A stretch of 64,000 bases of DNA, from NCBI GenBank assembly GCA_964473865.1, contig CAYYQN010000010.1, positions 62,001 to 126,000 of the forward strand, in the 5' to 3' direction. The stretch's first letter is position 1. The number at the start of each line of letters is the position of its first letter. Shown piece after piece: positions 34,885-44,097 of the stretch. Under the pieces are notes generated by a model. The model saw only the letters and a list, made by a program, of their open reading frames with translations, had not been told where the DNA came from and searched no databases. Made by a program: the position numbers and the translations under genes. This DNA is from CAIMUX01 sp964473865 (GTDB lineage: Bacteria > Eisenbacteria > RBG-16-71-46 > CAIMUX01).

Positions 34885-36536
34885 GCGCCCGAACCCGTCC
34901 CGCCGGAGGCGCCTGGAAGGTCTCTCTCGGCCTGCTCGTCCTTCCCATCGTCGGGGCGATCGTCCCCGGCTGCGGATCGTCGTCGGACACACCGGCATCC
35001 TGTCCCGTTCCAGCCTCGGGCACGATCCAAGGGACCCTCAACGCCCCGGGCGATTCGGTGCACTGGACGATCGTTGCCCAGGGAATCCACGCGGATGACC
35101 TGTATCGCGAATCGTTCCGCGGGCCGTGCGACGAAGAGGGCGCCTACACCCTGGATCTGCCGGCCGGACGCTATCGCGTGCGGGCCGATTTCGGAAATCG
35201 CCTTTACTACCAAGCGACCGGGCCGGTCTGGGATTTCCAGGACGCCGACACGCTGACCGTGGCCGCAGGTGAGACGATCAGCCGGATCGATCTGGTGCTT
35301 GGCGCGGTCCGATTCGACCTCGCGGTGCCTCCGGCGCTGGACGGGTCGCTGTGGAGCGTTCGCCTGCGTGACACCAGCGGAGAGCCGTACCGCCAATATG
35401 CCAGCTCCTTCGTTCGAGCGTCGAACGGCCACGTTCTTGGATCATTCGGCTCGGTGCCGCCCGGAGCGTACTTCATCCATGCGAGTGCCTACGGGGCGTC
35501 AACTCGGCCGATCGACTTCTGGATGCCGTTCACTCGCGACCTGCGGGAGGCCGACACGGTTCGGGTGCAGCCGGGCGAATCGCGCACCTATCGTGCCACC
35601 CTCGACGTTCCGGCCGCGCGAATCCGCGGGCAGATCCGGGGAAGCTGGCCGCGGCTCGGTGTCGGCGCTCCGTATGTGACGTTGCACGAGACCGAGACGC
35701 GGGAAGTCGCTTCCGGCGAAACCGACGCCTTCGGAGCCTTCCGCTTCGATCTCTACCAGGTCGACCGGGTTCGCGTCCGCATCCGGATCGGCGAAGCTTC
35801 CCTTTGGATCGGCGGTGGCTCCTTTGCCGAGGCGCGGGAGTTTGTGCTCACCCCCGGAGAAGAGGTCGAGGTCCCGGATTACGTGGAGAGCGCAATCCTC
35901 CTGACGCTGACTTCCGACCTGCACACCGACATCCCGACCGTGGCCAGGATCCGCCTGCTCGATCCCGCCGGACACGCCACAATGAATCTCTCGACCGCGA
36001 TCGGCATTCCGGATCGCGTGGCGATCCCGGGGCTTCCGGGCAGCACCTACCGGCTCTTCATCGAGCCACTCTCTTTGGAGCACACCGAGTGGCTCCCGCA
36101 GTGGTACGACCAGGCGCTCACGCCGGAGATGTCCACCCCGATTGTCGTCCCCGCAGGTGGAGAGGTGGTGCCGGTGACGATGCGCCTTCTCATCGGCGGA
36201 AGGATCGAGGGGCGGGTGCTCGACCTTCAGGAGATCCCGGTCGAGACCTTTACGATGGTCCTGACGGCCGCGGCTCGAGACACGTGCGTCCGCACCGAGC
36301 CAACCTACAATGCCGATGGAGAGTTCCGCCTGGTCGGCCTGGCGGAAGGTGACTACAAGCTCGGGGTCGCGCGCGGAATCTTTGCGGAAATCGACAGATG
36401 CGCCGGTCCTTTGCCCGACAGTCTCATCTGGTATCCCGGGACGGCCTCGTGGGACTCCGCGGCGGTCATTCCGATTCGCGGCGCGCAAGTCGTTTCCGAT
36501 CTGGTGTTCCGGCTTCCCCCGCAAACGAGCCCCTGA
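34881..36536 (+). CDS. Large secreted lipoprotein with carboxypeptidase-regulatory-like repeats (paralogue 2)
   Basis: A 551-residue lipoprotein. The ATG at 34881 overlaps the preceding stop. The signal is VSLGLLVLPIVGAIVPGC with lipid-modified Cys 31, then GSSSD. It has the same order of beta-rich repeats as the upstream gene: TIQGTLNAPGDSVHWTI, DEEGAYTLDLPAGRYRV, RIEGRVLDLQEIP, and the shared block EWLPQWYDQALTPEM followed by PIVVPAGGEVVPVTMRL. A final DGEFRLVGLAEGDYKLG and an IWYPGTASWDSA segment match the RWYPGGRDWRAA of paralogue 1. The two genes are therefore an ancient tandem duplication. No enzyme motif is seen; a ligand-binding or surface-structural role is the most that can be suggested. 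Confidence 0.75.
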   Translation: MSARTRPAGGAWKVSLGLLVLPIVGAIVPGCGSSSDTPASCPVPASGTIQGTLNAPGDSVHWTIVAQGIHADDLYRESFRGPCDEEGAYTLDLPAGRYRVRADFGNRLYYQATGPVWDFQDADTLTVAAGETISRIDLVLGAVRFDLAVPPALDGSLWSVRLRDTSGEPYRQYASSFVRASNGHVLGSFGSVPPGAYFIHASAYGASTRPIDFWMPFTRDLREADTVRVQPGESRTYRATLDVPAARIRGQIRGSWPRLGVGAPYVTLHETETREVASGETDAFGAFRFDLYQVDRVRVRIRIGEASLWIGGGSFAEAREFVLTPGEEVEVPDYVESAILLTLTSDLHTDIPTVARIRLLDPAGHATMNLSTAIGIPDRVAIPGLPGSTYRLFIEPLSLEHTEWLPQWYDQALTPEMSTPIVVPAGGEVVPVTMRLLIGGRIEGRVLDLQEIPVETFTMVLTAAARDTCVRTEPTYNADGEFRLVGLAEGDYKLGVARGIFAEIDRCAGPLPDSLIWYPGTASWDSAAVIPIRGAQVVSDLVFRLPPQTSP

Positions 36537-36606
36537 AGGCGCGCCGGTCGGACCGGGACCTCCGCCGGCCAGCCGGCCCGCCGCGGAACCACCGCAGGCA
36601 GAGCTG

Positions 36607-39558
36607 TTACCTCCGCACCACCAGCCGCCGAGTCTCGACGACCCCACCCGCCTGCAGCCGCAGGTAGTACACGCCCGAAGCCACGCGATGCCCGCGTCCG
36701 TCCCGGCCGTCCCAGGGCAGCCCGTAGGTGCCGGCGGGGTAGTCGGCGTCCACGATCACGCGAACACGGCGCCCCGACAGGTCAAAGACCGCCAGGTTCA
36801 CCCGCGCCGCCGCGTCTAGCTGGAACCGGATCGTGGTCGGGCCCCGGATCGGGTTCGGCGCCGGCGCCGGCAGCAACGTCGCGGACGGCACGGTGTCTCC
36901 CGGTACCGCGGTCCGGGGCGTGAACACCGTGATCGAAAGATCGTCGATCCCGGCTTCGGTCACCCCCCCGGCGAACTCGTCGCAGGCGACGAAGCGCACT
37001 CGACTCTGATCGCTCAGCGCAAGCGAATCAGGCCAGGGAATGTCGACGACATGCCAGATCGTGTCGGGAACGGTCACGCGCTCCAGCGCCACCCAGCTCG
37101 ATCCGCCATCCGCAGAGACGTCCACACGGAGGGTGTCGTCGGCGGAGGCGCCCCCCATGTTGAACCAGCGGGCGTACGAGACGAACGCCTGTTTCTCGCC
37201 GCGGAGATTCACCGCCGGGGAGAGCAGCGTCGTGCACCCGCCGTCCACATCGGCGCCGCCCGGAGCACCACCCGGTTCCCCATTGCCGGTCACGAAGCAG
37301 AGCGAACCGTCTCCCGGAGTATGGTCATCCTCCATCTGTATCACCCGGCGCGGCTCCTCCTGGATCGTGCCCACCGGATCGGCCTGGATCCAGGTCCCCG
37401 AAGTCGCGTCGTCCCCCTCGATTCCGGCCTGCCAGCCGGGCTCCGGCGCGTCCTCCAGCGAAGTTCGGTAGATCTCGCGCCGGACCAGGAACGCGGCGGA
37501 AGAGTCGGGCGCCCCGGGAGGCCAGCCGCTGATGAGGCCCGCGCGATCCGTGGCCAGATAGGCGTAGTCGATGCGCGAGTCGGGAGGGGCGCCGGGTATC
37601 AAAGCCCGCCAGATTCCGTCCGGCGACACCACGAGAGCCGTCTCTTCCCACGGTCGGTCGTCCCGGCGGTGCCGGAGCGTGACCCCGGCGATGCCGCTGG
37701 GGTCGGTTGCCCGCAACTCCGCCGGATACGGTCCCAGCGTGTCGATGGTGCCGATCCCGAGATCGACCGGCCGGATCAGCGGCGGCTCGGAATCGCGGAG
37801 GTGAAACTCCAGGTGGGTGGTCAGCCGCTCCGTCACTTCCACGGTGAGCGTTTCGGGCGCGAACCCGGATGCGCCGGCGTAAACCTGGACCGGCACCGCG
37901 GGGACGGCTCCGCGGAAGCTTCCGTCCTCCCGCACCAGGAAGCGGGCCATCGATCCGAGAACACGCACCTCCGCCTCGGGGACAACGAGCCCGGGGACGC
38001 TCCCGTTCCACACGGTTCCCTCGATGGTGCCGAAGCCCACGACCGCCCGCGACACCGCCGCGTACGCATCCACGAAGCCCCACCCATAGGTGTTGTCCTC
38101 GGCCGCCAGGGCGTCCGGCCGCCGGGCAGTCTCCATGAGGATCTCCTTCACCGTGTCGGGGTCGAGATCGGGATTCGCCTGGCGCATGAGGGCCACGATT
38201 CCCGCGCAGTGAGGACCGGCCATGGACGTCCCGCTCCACCCGCCCGCGTATCCGCCGGGGACGCTCGAGTAGACGTCCACGCCCGGCGCCACCACCTCGG
38301 GCTTGATGGCCATCCCGCCGTCGGGGGTACACAGACTGGGCCCGCGGCTGGAGAAGGGGGCCACGCGGTAAGGCCAACTGGCATCCGTGGCACGGACGGC
38401 GCCGATCGAGAAGTTGCGCGTGGGAGCGGTGGCGCGATCAGCCGGCACGATGATCGTCCCGGAGGCTGGACCGCTATTCCCGGCCGACCAGGTGACAACG
38501 ACCCCGGCGGCTTCGCAGTTGTCGATCGCATCCCACCAGGTGGGATCGCACGGGATTCCGCCCTCGTCGGCCGAAGTGCCCCACGAGTTCTGCACCACGG
38601 CCGGGACATCGTCGCTGGTCTCGGGGTTGCCGTCCGGATCCGCAAACCACTGGAACGACCGAATGACCTCGTCCGCGGCCGGCAGTTCGATACTGTCCGC
38701 GAACACTCCGCTGCGGCCCGCCCCGAAGATGTCCCCGGCGATCCACTTCGCGCCCCAGGCCACGCCGATGGTGTCGCCCGTGGCCGCTCCGAGGCCGGTC
38801 ATCGTGCCCATGACGTGTGTCCCGTGACCATGGTTGTCGTTCGGGAAGTCGGACCCGGGGTTGACCGGCGCGAACCAACAGGCGTGAGGATCGACGCCGG
38901 GGTCTCGACCCCGCCAGCGGTCCCGCAGGGCCGGATGCGTAACGTCGACGCCGGTGTCGAGGTTGGCGACCAAGACGCCGTCTCCGTTGATGCCGAAATC
39001 GCGCCAGACTTCCGGCGCCCGGATCGCGCGGATACCATCCGGGATGCCCGGATCGTCCTTCCCCTGTCCCGCCCCGTTGCCGGGGTGACCACGCCCATCC
39101 GCCACGGATCCCCGCTGTACCGGCTCGATCAGCCGCACGCGAACGCTGGGCGCGACGATCCTTACGTCGGGCCGCGCCGCAATCGCCAGGATCGCTTCTC
39201 GCGTCGCGGTCACGGAGACGAGGTTGGTGATCCAGTACGACTGAAAGGCAGTGACGTCCCCGCGCGTTTTCGCTCCGGCAAGGGCGCCCAAGAGATCGTG
39301 CTGTGACTTCGCCGCCTCCTGCAGGGCGAGGACGACCTCGCGGTGCCGTTCGCGCAGGCTCGATCCGCGTGCCTTTCCGGCGGCAATGATCCGCTCCACC
39401 GGGGCGCGCTCCGTCAGGTGGACGAGGACGGGGAGCGTTTCACCGGGCGGGAGAGCAGAGAGTTGGCGCTCGAGGTCCGGGGACAGCGTGCCGGCCCGGG
39501 CGGCGACAGTAGCGGCGAGCAAAAGCAGCGCAACGAGGGAGACGCGGGCTCGATACAT
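36607..39558 (-). CDS. Secreted subtilisin-family (S8) serine peptidase with FlgD-like C-terminal module
   Basis: A 983-residue exported protease. Signal peptide: VSLVALLLLAATVAARA. An I9-like propeptide region follows (LPVLVHLTERAP to about residue 150). The S8 domain carries the triad Asp 201 (LDTGVD), His 245 (NHGHGTHVMGT) and Ser 445 (SGTSMAGPH), plus the oxyanion Asn region WSAGNSGP. Then come a CarboxypepD-like Ig segment (FGTIEGTVWNGSVPG), a further beta-sandwich holding WFNMGGASADDTL, and a C-terminal FlgD-like domain (NLAVFDLSGRRVRVI, WDGRDGRGHRVASGVYYLRL). That module is used for surface sorting in related phyla. Complete and apparently active. Confidence 0.92.
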   Translation of the reverse strand: MYRARVSLVALLLLAATVAARAGTLSPDLERQLSALPPGETLPVLVHLTERAPVERIIAAGKARGSSLRERHREVVLALQEAAKSQHDLLGALAGAKTRGDVTAFQSYWITNLVSVTATREAILAIAARPDVRIVAPSVRVRLIEPVQRGSVADGRGHPGNGAGQGKDDPGIPDGIRAIRAPEVWRDFGINGDGVLVANLDTGVDVTHPALRDRWRGRDPGVDPHACWFAPVNPGSDFPNDNHGHGTHVMGTMTGLGAATGDTIGVAWGAKWIAGDIFGAGRSGVFADSIELPAADEVIRSFQWFADPDGNPETSDDVPAVVQNSWGTSADEGGIPCDPTWWDAIDNCEAAGVVVTWSAGNSGPASGTIIVPADRATAPTRNFSIGAVRATDASWPYRVAPFSSRGPSLCTPDGGMAIKPEVVAPGVDVYSSVPGGYAGGWSGTSMAGPHCAGIVALMRQANPDLDPDTVKEILMETARRPDALAAEDNTYGWGFVDAYAAVSRAVVGFGTIEGTVWNGSVPGLVVPEAEVRVLGSMARFLVREDGSFRGAVPAVPVQVYAGASGFAPETLTVEVTERLTTHLEFHLRDSEPPLIRPVDLGIGTIDTLGPYPAELRATDPSGIAGVTLRHRRDDRPWEETALVVSPDGIWRALIPGAPPDSRIDYAYLATDRAGLISGWPPGAPDSSAAFLVRREIYRTSLEDAPEPGWQAGIEGDDATSGTWIQADPVGTIQEEPRRVIQMEDDHTPGDGSLCFVTGNGEPGGAPGGADVDGGCTTLLSPAVNLRGEKQAFVSYARWFNMGGASADDTLRVDVSADGGSSWVALERVTVPDTIWHVVDIPWPDSLALSDQSRVRFVACDEFAGGVTEAGIDDLSITVFTPRTAVPGDTVPSATLLPAPAPNPIRGPTTIRFQLDAAARVNLAVFDLSGRRVRVIVDADYPAGTYGLPWDGRDGRGHRVASGVYYLRLQAGGVVETRRLVVRR

Positions 39559-39958
39559 GGTGAAGGTCCTCGACTATGGCCTCGCCCACCCCCCGGGGGC
39601 GCCGCCGATGGCGGCTCCGACTGCAGTATAGCCCGAATCCTCGCCGCGCGCAGTCGATCGATCAGCTCCCGCGCCTTCCCGATCCGGCCGCCCGGGACGC
39701 GATCGGGCGGGCGGGCAACGGCTTCCGAGGAGGCAGGGTGTCCGCCATCCGGGCCCGCCTGTCGCGCGGACGACCGATCTCGCGGCTGTGGAGAGGCCGC
39801 GCCGAACCCGTGCCCGGCCGGGCAAGGCGTCGCTATCCGCCGCTCCGGCCCGGGTGTTAGAATGTCACGGTTGACCCCCGACGACTCGGAGGGTGGGGTG
39901 TGGGACGGGACCGCGACTCGCTCGCCCGGGCGTACCGGTTCCGAGGAGGGAGGATCCG
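39559..39958. other. Intergenic stretch between divergent genes
   Basis: 400 bases upstream of both the S8 protease and the ammonia-lyase-like gene. A TAGAAT hexamer (39858-39863) about 95 bases before the lyase start could be a -10 box, but no matching -35 is visible. No gene or RNA structure was recognised. Confidence 0.4.
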
Positions 39959-41491
39959 ATGTCGATCCGCATCGACGGCCGTAACCTGAAGATCGAAGAC
40001 GTCGTCCGCGTGGCCCGGCACCACGAGCCGGTGGAACTCGCGCCCGACGCGGTGGAGCGCATCCGCCATTGTCGCGGGATGCTCGAAAAGAAGATCGTGG
40101 CGCACGAGATCATGTACGGGGTCAATACGGGGATCGGCGAGTTCTCCGAGGTGGTGTTGACGGATGAGCAGGTGCAGCAGTTCCAGAAGTACCTCATCTA
40201 CAACCACGCCGCCGGAATCGGCAAGCCTTGCCCGCTCGACCACGTCCGCGCCGCGATGCTGAGCCGCATCAACGTGCACGCCCGCGGCCACTCCGGGTGC
40301 CGTCCCGAGATCACGCAGACCTATGTCGCCATGCTGAACGCCGGAGTCACCCCGGTGGTCTGCGAGAAGGGCAGCGTCGGCGCCTGTGGCGATCTCTCTC
40401 CCATGAGCCAGCTCGCTCTCTCCCTGATGGGCGAGGGAGAGGCGTTCTACCAAGGGGAGCGGATGCCGACCCGCTCCGCGCTCGAGAAGGCGGGCATCCC
40501 GATACCCGGCCTGCAAGCGCGCGACGGGCTGGCCGCGATCAACGGCAGCAATCTCATCACGGGGATCGCCTGTCTCACCCTCTTCGATTCCGAGCGCTGG
40601 ATCGCCCAGGCCGAGATCGCCGCGGCCATGACGCTCGAGGCGCTGCTCGCCAACATGAAGCCGTACGACGAGCGCCTGCATCAGCTCCGCGGATTCAAGG
40701 GAGCGGTGACCTGTGCAAAGAACCTGCGCACCGTCATGGCCGGATCCGACCTCGTCACCGGCAAGCTCAAGGTGAAGGTGCAGGATGCCTACTCCATGCG
40801 CTCCACGCCGCAGGTCATCGGCTCGTTGCGCGACCTGGTGGCGTGGACGCGCCAACAGGTGGAGATCGAGCTCAATGGCGTGGCGGACAACCCGATTTTC
40901 CTGCCCGACTCGAACACCGTCCTCACCGGGGCCAACTTCCAGGGCACTCCGGTGAGCCTGCCGCTCGACGCGATGGGCGCGGGGATCTGCATGGTCTCGG
41001 TGATGTCGGAGCGGCGGCTGAACCGGCTCCTGAACCCCGCGCTTTCGGTCGGTCTGCCCGCGTTTCTGACCAAAGGCGCCGGGATGTTCTCCGGCCACAT
41101 GCTCAGCCAGTACACCGCCGGCATGATGGTGGTGGAGCAGCGGATCCTGAGCCAGCCGTCCTACACGCAGTCGATTCCCGCGGCCGCGGACCAGGAGGAC
41201 TTTGTCAGCATGGGGATGAACGCCGCGCTCAAGACGCGGCAGATCCTCGAGAACGCCTGGGGCGTGCTTGGAATCGAGTTCATCGCCGCGGCCCAGGGAC
41301 TCGATTTCCGCGAGTTCACACCCGGAGTCGGCACCCGCGCGGCGCATGCCGCGGTGCGCCGCGTCGTCGAGCATCTGGAGGTCGATCGTCCGCTATTCAC
41401 CGATCACAACAACATGATGGCCGCGGTGGAGCGGTGTGACGTCCTGACCGCCGTGGAGACGGAAATCGGGGAGCTGGCGAAGAGCTGGTGA
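39959..41491 (+). CDS. Aromatic amino-acid/histidine ammonia-lyase with a Cys-variant MIO triad
   Basis: A 510-residue cytoplasmic lyase of the HAL/PAL/TAL family; HAL converts histidine to trans-urocanate and ammonia. The ATG has GGAGGGAGG upstream. Family marks: YGVNTGIGEFS (Tyr near 53), the MIO loop GSVGACGDLSPMSQ, INGSNLITG, and QDAYSMRSTPQVIGS. The self-processing triad is Ala142-Cys143-Gly144, where Ser is usual; Cys at this place is known from mutagenesis of Pseudomonas HAL to still allow the electrophile to form. The specificity pair reads Asn-His in YNHAAG, nearer to histidine lyases (Ser-His) than to PAL/TAL. No other hut genes are nearby, so substrate remains open. Confidence 0.87.
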   Translation: MSIRIDGRNLKIEDVVRVARHHEPVELAPDAVERIRHCRGMLEKKIVAHEIMYGVNTGIGEFSEVVLTDEQVQQFQKYLIYNHAAGIGKPCPLDHVRAAMLSRINVHARGHSGCRPEITQTYVAMLNAGVTPVVCEKGSVGACGDLSPMSQLALSLMGEGEAFYQGERMPTRSALEKAGIPIPGLQARDGLAAINGSNLITGIACLTLFDSERWIAQAEIAAAMTLEALLANMKPYDERLHQLRGFKGAVTCAKNLRTVMAGSDLVTGKLKVKVQDAYSMRSTPQVIGSLRDLVAWTRQQVEIELNGVADNPIFLPDSNTVLTGANFQGTPVSLPLDAMGAGICMVSVMSERRLNRLLNPALSVGLPAFLTKGAGMFSGHMLSQYTAGMMVVEQRILSQPSYTQSIPAAADQEDFVSMGMNAALKTRQILENAWGVLGIEFIAAAQGLDFREFTPGVGTRAAHAAVRRVVEHLEVDRPLFTDHNNMMAAVERCDVLTAVETEIGELAKSW

Positions 41492-41548
41492 GCCGAGGTC
41501 GCCCCGGGGACCGGTTGTCAGAGTCGATGAGCGGGACGGCGCCGCCCG

Positions 41549-41591
41549 GACGGACCGTCCCGTAACCCTACGGGGCGGAATCCGGTCCGTC
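41549..41591. terminator. Two-tier hairpin between convergent genes
   Basis: An outer 9-bp stem (GACGGACCG 41549-41557 with CGGTCCGTC 41583-41591) encloses an inner 6-bp hairpin (CCCGTA 41559-41564 with TACGGG 41569-41574, loop ACCC). It lies between the convergent ammonia-lyase and nitroreductase genes. No T-run follows, so it may be a bidirectional, factor-assisted terminator rather than an intrinsic one. Confidence 0.5.
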
Positions 41592-41607
41592 GGTCGCCGC
41601 GCCGCCT

Positions 41608-42120
41608 TCAGACTCGGTGGACCAGCTCGGCGAGGTTCCGCCTCGGCGTGGCGGGTGGCGATTCCGCGGGCTTGCCCACCGGCACGATTGCCAGGGGCCG
41701 CTGTCCGGGCGACAGCTTCAGAGCCTGCGAGGCCTTGTCCTCCTCGAACGCGCCTACCCACACCGTGGCCAGACCGAGCGCCGTCGCGGCGAGCTGGGCG
41801 TAGGCGGCGGCGATGGTCGCATCCTGCACTGCGTAGAGCGACGCGCCTCGGTCTCCGTACCGTTTGGCACGCATAGGGTTGGCGCAGAAGACCAGAACCG
41901 CCGGCGCCTGCTCGATGAACGTTTGACCGTACGCCGCGTGGACCAGAGCCTCCTTCACGCCCGCATCCTGGACCAGATAGACCTCATAGGCCTGGAGATC
42001 ACCGGCGGAAGGGGCCAGGTTCACCGCCTCCAGCAACCGATCCAGACTTCCGGCCGGGAGCGGCTCGCCCAGAAATGCCCGCACCGAACGACGCGTCTTC
42101 ACTGCTTCAAACAGGTCCAT
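41608..42120 (-). CDS. Nitroreductase-family flavoprotein
   Basis: A 170-residue NAD(P)H:FMN oxidoreductase-like protein, probably a homodimer. The ATG at 42120 has GGAGGG upstream. Family features: MDLFEAVKTRRSVRAF (Arg-Arg-Ser-Val-Arg FMN-phosphate site), LAPSAGDLQAYEVYLV (the SAxNxQPW-like loop with Asp-Leu-Gln), an Asp-rich ASLYAVQDATIAAAYAQLAA helix, and LGLATVWVGAF. Substrate cannot be predicted; family members reduce nitroaromatics, quinones, enones or iodotyrosine. It is convergent with the ammonia-lyase gene and stands alone. Confidence 0.9.
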   Translation of the reverse strand: MDLFEAVKTRRSVRAFLGEPLPAGSLDRLLEAVNLAPSAGDLQAYEVYLVQDAGVKEALVHAAYGQTFIEQAPAVLVFCANPMRAKRYGDRGASLYAVQDATIAAAYAQLAATALGLATVWVGAFEEDKASQALKLSPGQRPLAIVPVGKPAESPPATPRRNLAELVHRV

Positions 42121-42414
42121 CGATCCCTCCGGAGGTTCCGGCCATTCGGACACCGGTCGCGCGGACCGGTAGGAGGCCTCGGGCGGACGCCCCGCCGGCC
42201 ACAGCTCCATCGGAGCCGCAGGGACACTCTAGGAGCGGCCCCGATGCGGATCAAGCCACGGCTCTGTCAGGGGGACTCCGTCTCGCTGATGCTGGTCAGA
42301 AGAATTGATCAGTTGATCTGACCCGGCGTCGGGGCGAGAATTCCCGGGAATGGTGCGAATTGCCCCGGCCTGGACTCTGTGTGGTTGGGGGAGGTACAAG
42401 GAGGGAGACTGAAC

Positions 42415-43755
42415 ATGGCTCAGAACGCTGCGTCGTTCATGGAGTACGTGATTGCCCGGAACCCCAACGAGCGGGAGTTTCACCAGGCGGTCCACGAGGT
42501 CGTCGAATCACTTTGGCCGTATCTCGAGAAGCATCCGCACTATCTCGAGGCCGGAATCATGGAACGGATCGTGGAGCCGGAACGGACCATTTTGTTCCGC
42601 GTTCCGTGGGTCGACGACCGCGGTCAGGTCCAGGTTCAGAAGGGCTACCGCGTCGAATTCAACAGCGCCATCGGGCCGTACAAGGGCGGGCTGCGCTTCC
42701 ACCCCACGGTCAATCTCGGCATCCTCAAGTTCCTCGGCTTCGAGCAGGTCTTCAAGAACAGCCTCACCACGCTTCCGATGGGCGGTGGCAAGGGCGGCTC
42801 GAACTTTGATCCCAAGGGCAAGTCGGACATGGAGGTCATGCGCTTCTGTCAGAGCTTCATGACCGAACTCCAGCGCCACATCGGGGCGAACACAGACGTG
42901 CCGGCGGGCGACATCGGCGTCGGTGGCCGGGAGATCGGCTTCCTCTTCGGGCAGTACAAGCGCCTCCGCAACGAGTTCACCGGTGTTCTCACCGGCAAAG
43001 GCCTGAACTGGGGCGGCAGCCTCATCCGGCCGGAGGCGACCGGCTACGGCTGCGTCTACTTCGCGGCCGAGCAGCTCGCCACCCAGGGCAAGGACTTCAA
43101 GGGCAAGACGGTCGCCATCTCCGGGTCCGGCAACGTCGCCCAGTACGCAACGCAGAAGGCCACCCAGCTCGGCGGCAAGGTCGTGACCCTGTCGGACTCG
43201 AACGGCACGATCCACGACCCGAACGGGATCGACGCCGACAAGCTGGCCTACGTGATAAACCTGAAGAACGTCAAGCGCGGCCGGATCAGCGAGTACGCCC
43301 AGAAGTTCAACTGCGAGTACAAGGAAGGCGTCCGCCCGTGGGGCGTCAAGTGCGACATCGCGCTGCCCTGCGCCACCCAGAACGAGGTCACTGGTGCGGA
43401 GGCCGAGACGCTGGTAAAGAACGGCTGCATCTGCGTCGCCGAGGGCGCCAACATGCCGTCCGACCCGGACGCCATCAATGTCTACCTCAAGCACAAAATC
43501 CTGTACGGTCCAGGAAAGGCTGCGAACGCCGGCGGCGTCGCCACCTCTGGGCTGGAGATGAGCCAGAACTCCATGCGGTTGAACTGGAGCCGCGAGGAGG
43601 TCGACCAGAAGCTGCACGGAATCATGAAGAGCATCCACGCTGCCTGCGTGAAGTACGGCCAGCAACCTGACGGGTTCATCAACTACGTCGCGGGCGCCAA
43701 CATCGCCGGATTCATCAAGGTCGCCGACGCCATGCTCGATCAGGGCGTCGTCTAG
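42415..43755 (+). CDS. gdhA: NADP-type glutamate dehydrogenase, hexameric class
   Basis: A 446-residue cytoplasmic enzyme interconverting 2-oxoglutarate plus ammonium and glutamate. The ATG at 42415 has AAGGAGGG upstream. Substrate-site motifs are intact: GPYKGGLRFHP, LTTLPMGGGKGGSNFDP with the catalytic Lys, and PAGDIGVGGREIG. The Rossmann part has ISGSGNVAQYA and the C-terminal ANAGGVATSGLEMSQN. Length and motifs match the small-hexamer class I, usually NADPH-dependent and assimilatory. It is monocistronic: a strong GC hairpin follows 30 bases after the stop. Confidence 0.96.
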   Translation: MAQNAASFMEYVIARNPNEREFHQAVHEVVESLWPYLEKHPHYLEAGIMERIVEPERTILFRVPWVDDRGQVQVQKGYRVEFNSAIGPYKGGLRFHPTVNLGILKFLGFEQVFKNSLTTLPMGGGKGGSNFDPKGKSDMEVMRFCQSFMTELQRHIGANTDVPAGDIGVGGREIGFLFGQYKRLRNEFTGVLTGKGLNWGGSLIRPEATGYGCVYFAAEQLATQGKDFKGKTVAISGSGNVAQYATQKATQLGGKVVTLSDSNGTIHDPNGIDADKLAYVINLKNVKRGRISEYAQKFNCEYKEGVRPWGVKCDIALPCATQNEVTGAEAETLVKNGCICVAEGANMPSDPDAINVYLKHKILYGPGKAANAGGVATSGLEMSQNSMRLNWSREEVDQKLHGIMKSIHAACVKYGQQPDGFINYVAGANIAGFIKVADAMLDQGVV

Positions 43756-43785
43756 GCGATCCAGCCACGCAATCACGATTCTCCA

Positions 43786-43815
43786 CGGCCGGGGCGGTGT
43801 AAGCCGCCCCGGCCG
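43786..43815 (+). terminator. GC-rich hairpin after gdhA
   Basis: A perfect 12-bp stem, 43786-43797 with 43804-43815, loop TGTAAG, 30 bases downstream of the gdhA stop. Only a weak T-rich tail (CTTCGTGT) follows, so its termination efficiency is uncertain. Confidence 0.6.
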
Positions 43816-43847
43816 CTTCGTGTCCGCCTGCTATCGTCGGGCGATCC

Positions 43848-43911
43848 CTTCGGAACCGGCCCCCGTCGTCGGGCCGCCGCTTCAGAACCGGCCTGCGCCG
43901 TCCGGCCGTCG
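43848..43911. repeat. Two-copy imperfect 32-bp tandem repeat
   Basis: Two adjacent 32-base units (43848-43879 and 43880-43911), both beginning CTTC and sharing GAACCGGCC and GGCCG blocks. Each can fold into a small hairpin. It lies in the roughly 340-base gap between gdhA and the next gene, where nothing else apart from the gdhA hairpin was recognised. Confidence 0.6.
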
Positions 43912-44097
43912 CTACAGCCTGGAAGTGGATCGCTTCTCCACGTGAGACGCGCTTCGCCAGATGACGATCCGGGCGATTTCCCACAACCAACCGGCGGCCG
44001 GCCGCATCCAAAGAACGTCTTCACCTGGATGCAGCCGGTCAGGGACCTCCCGGCTTCACGCTCGGACATCCGAAATCAGCAAGAAGAGGGAGATACC

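Noticed and set aside
42340..42375. Sigma54 -24/-12 promoter before gdhA (TGGTGC...TTGC)
   Set aside because: The spacing between the GG and GC elements is eight bases rather than ten.
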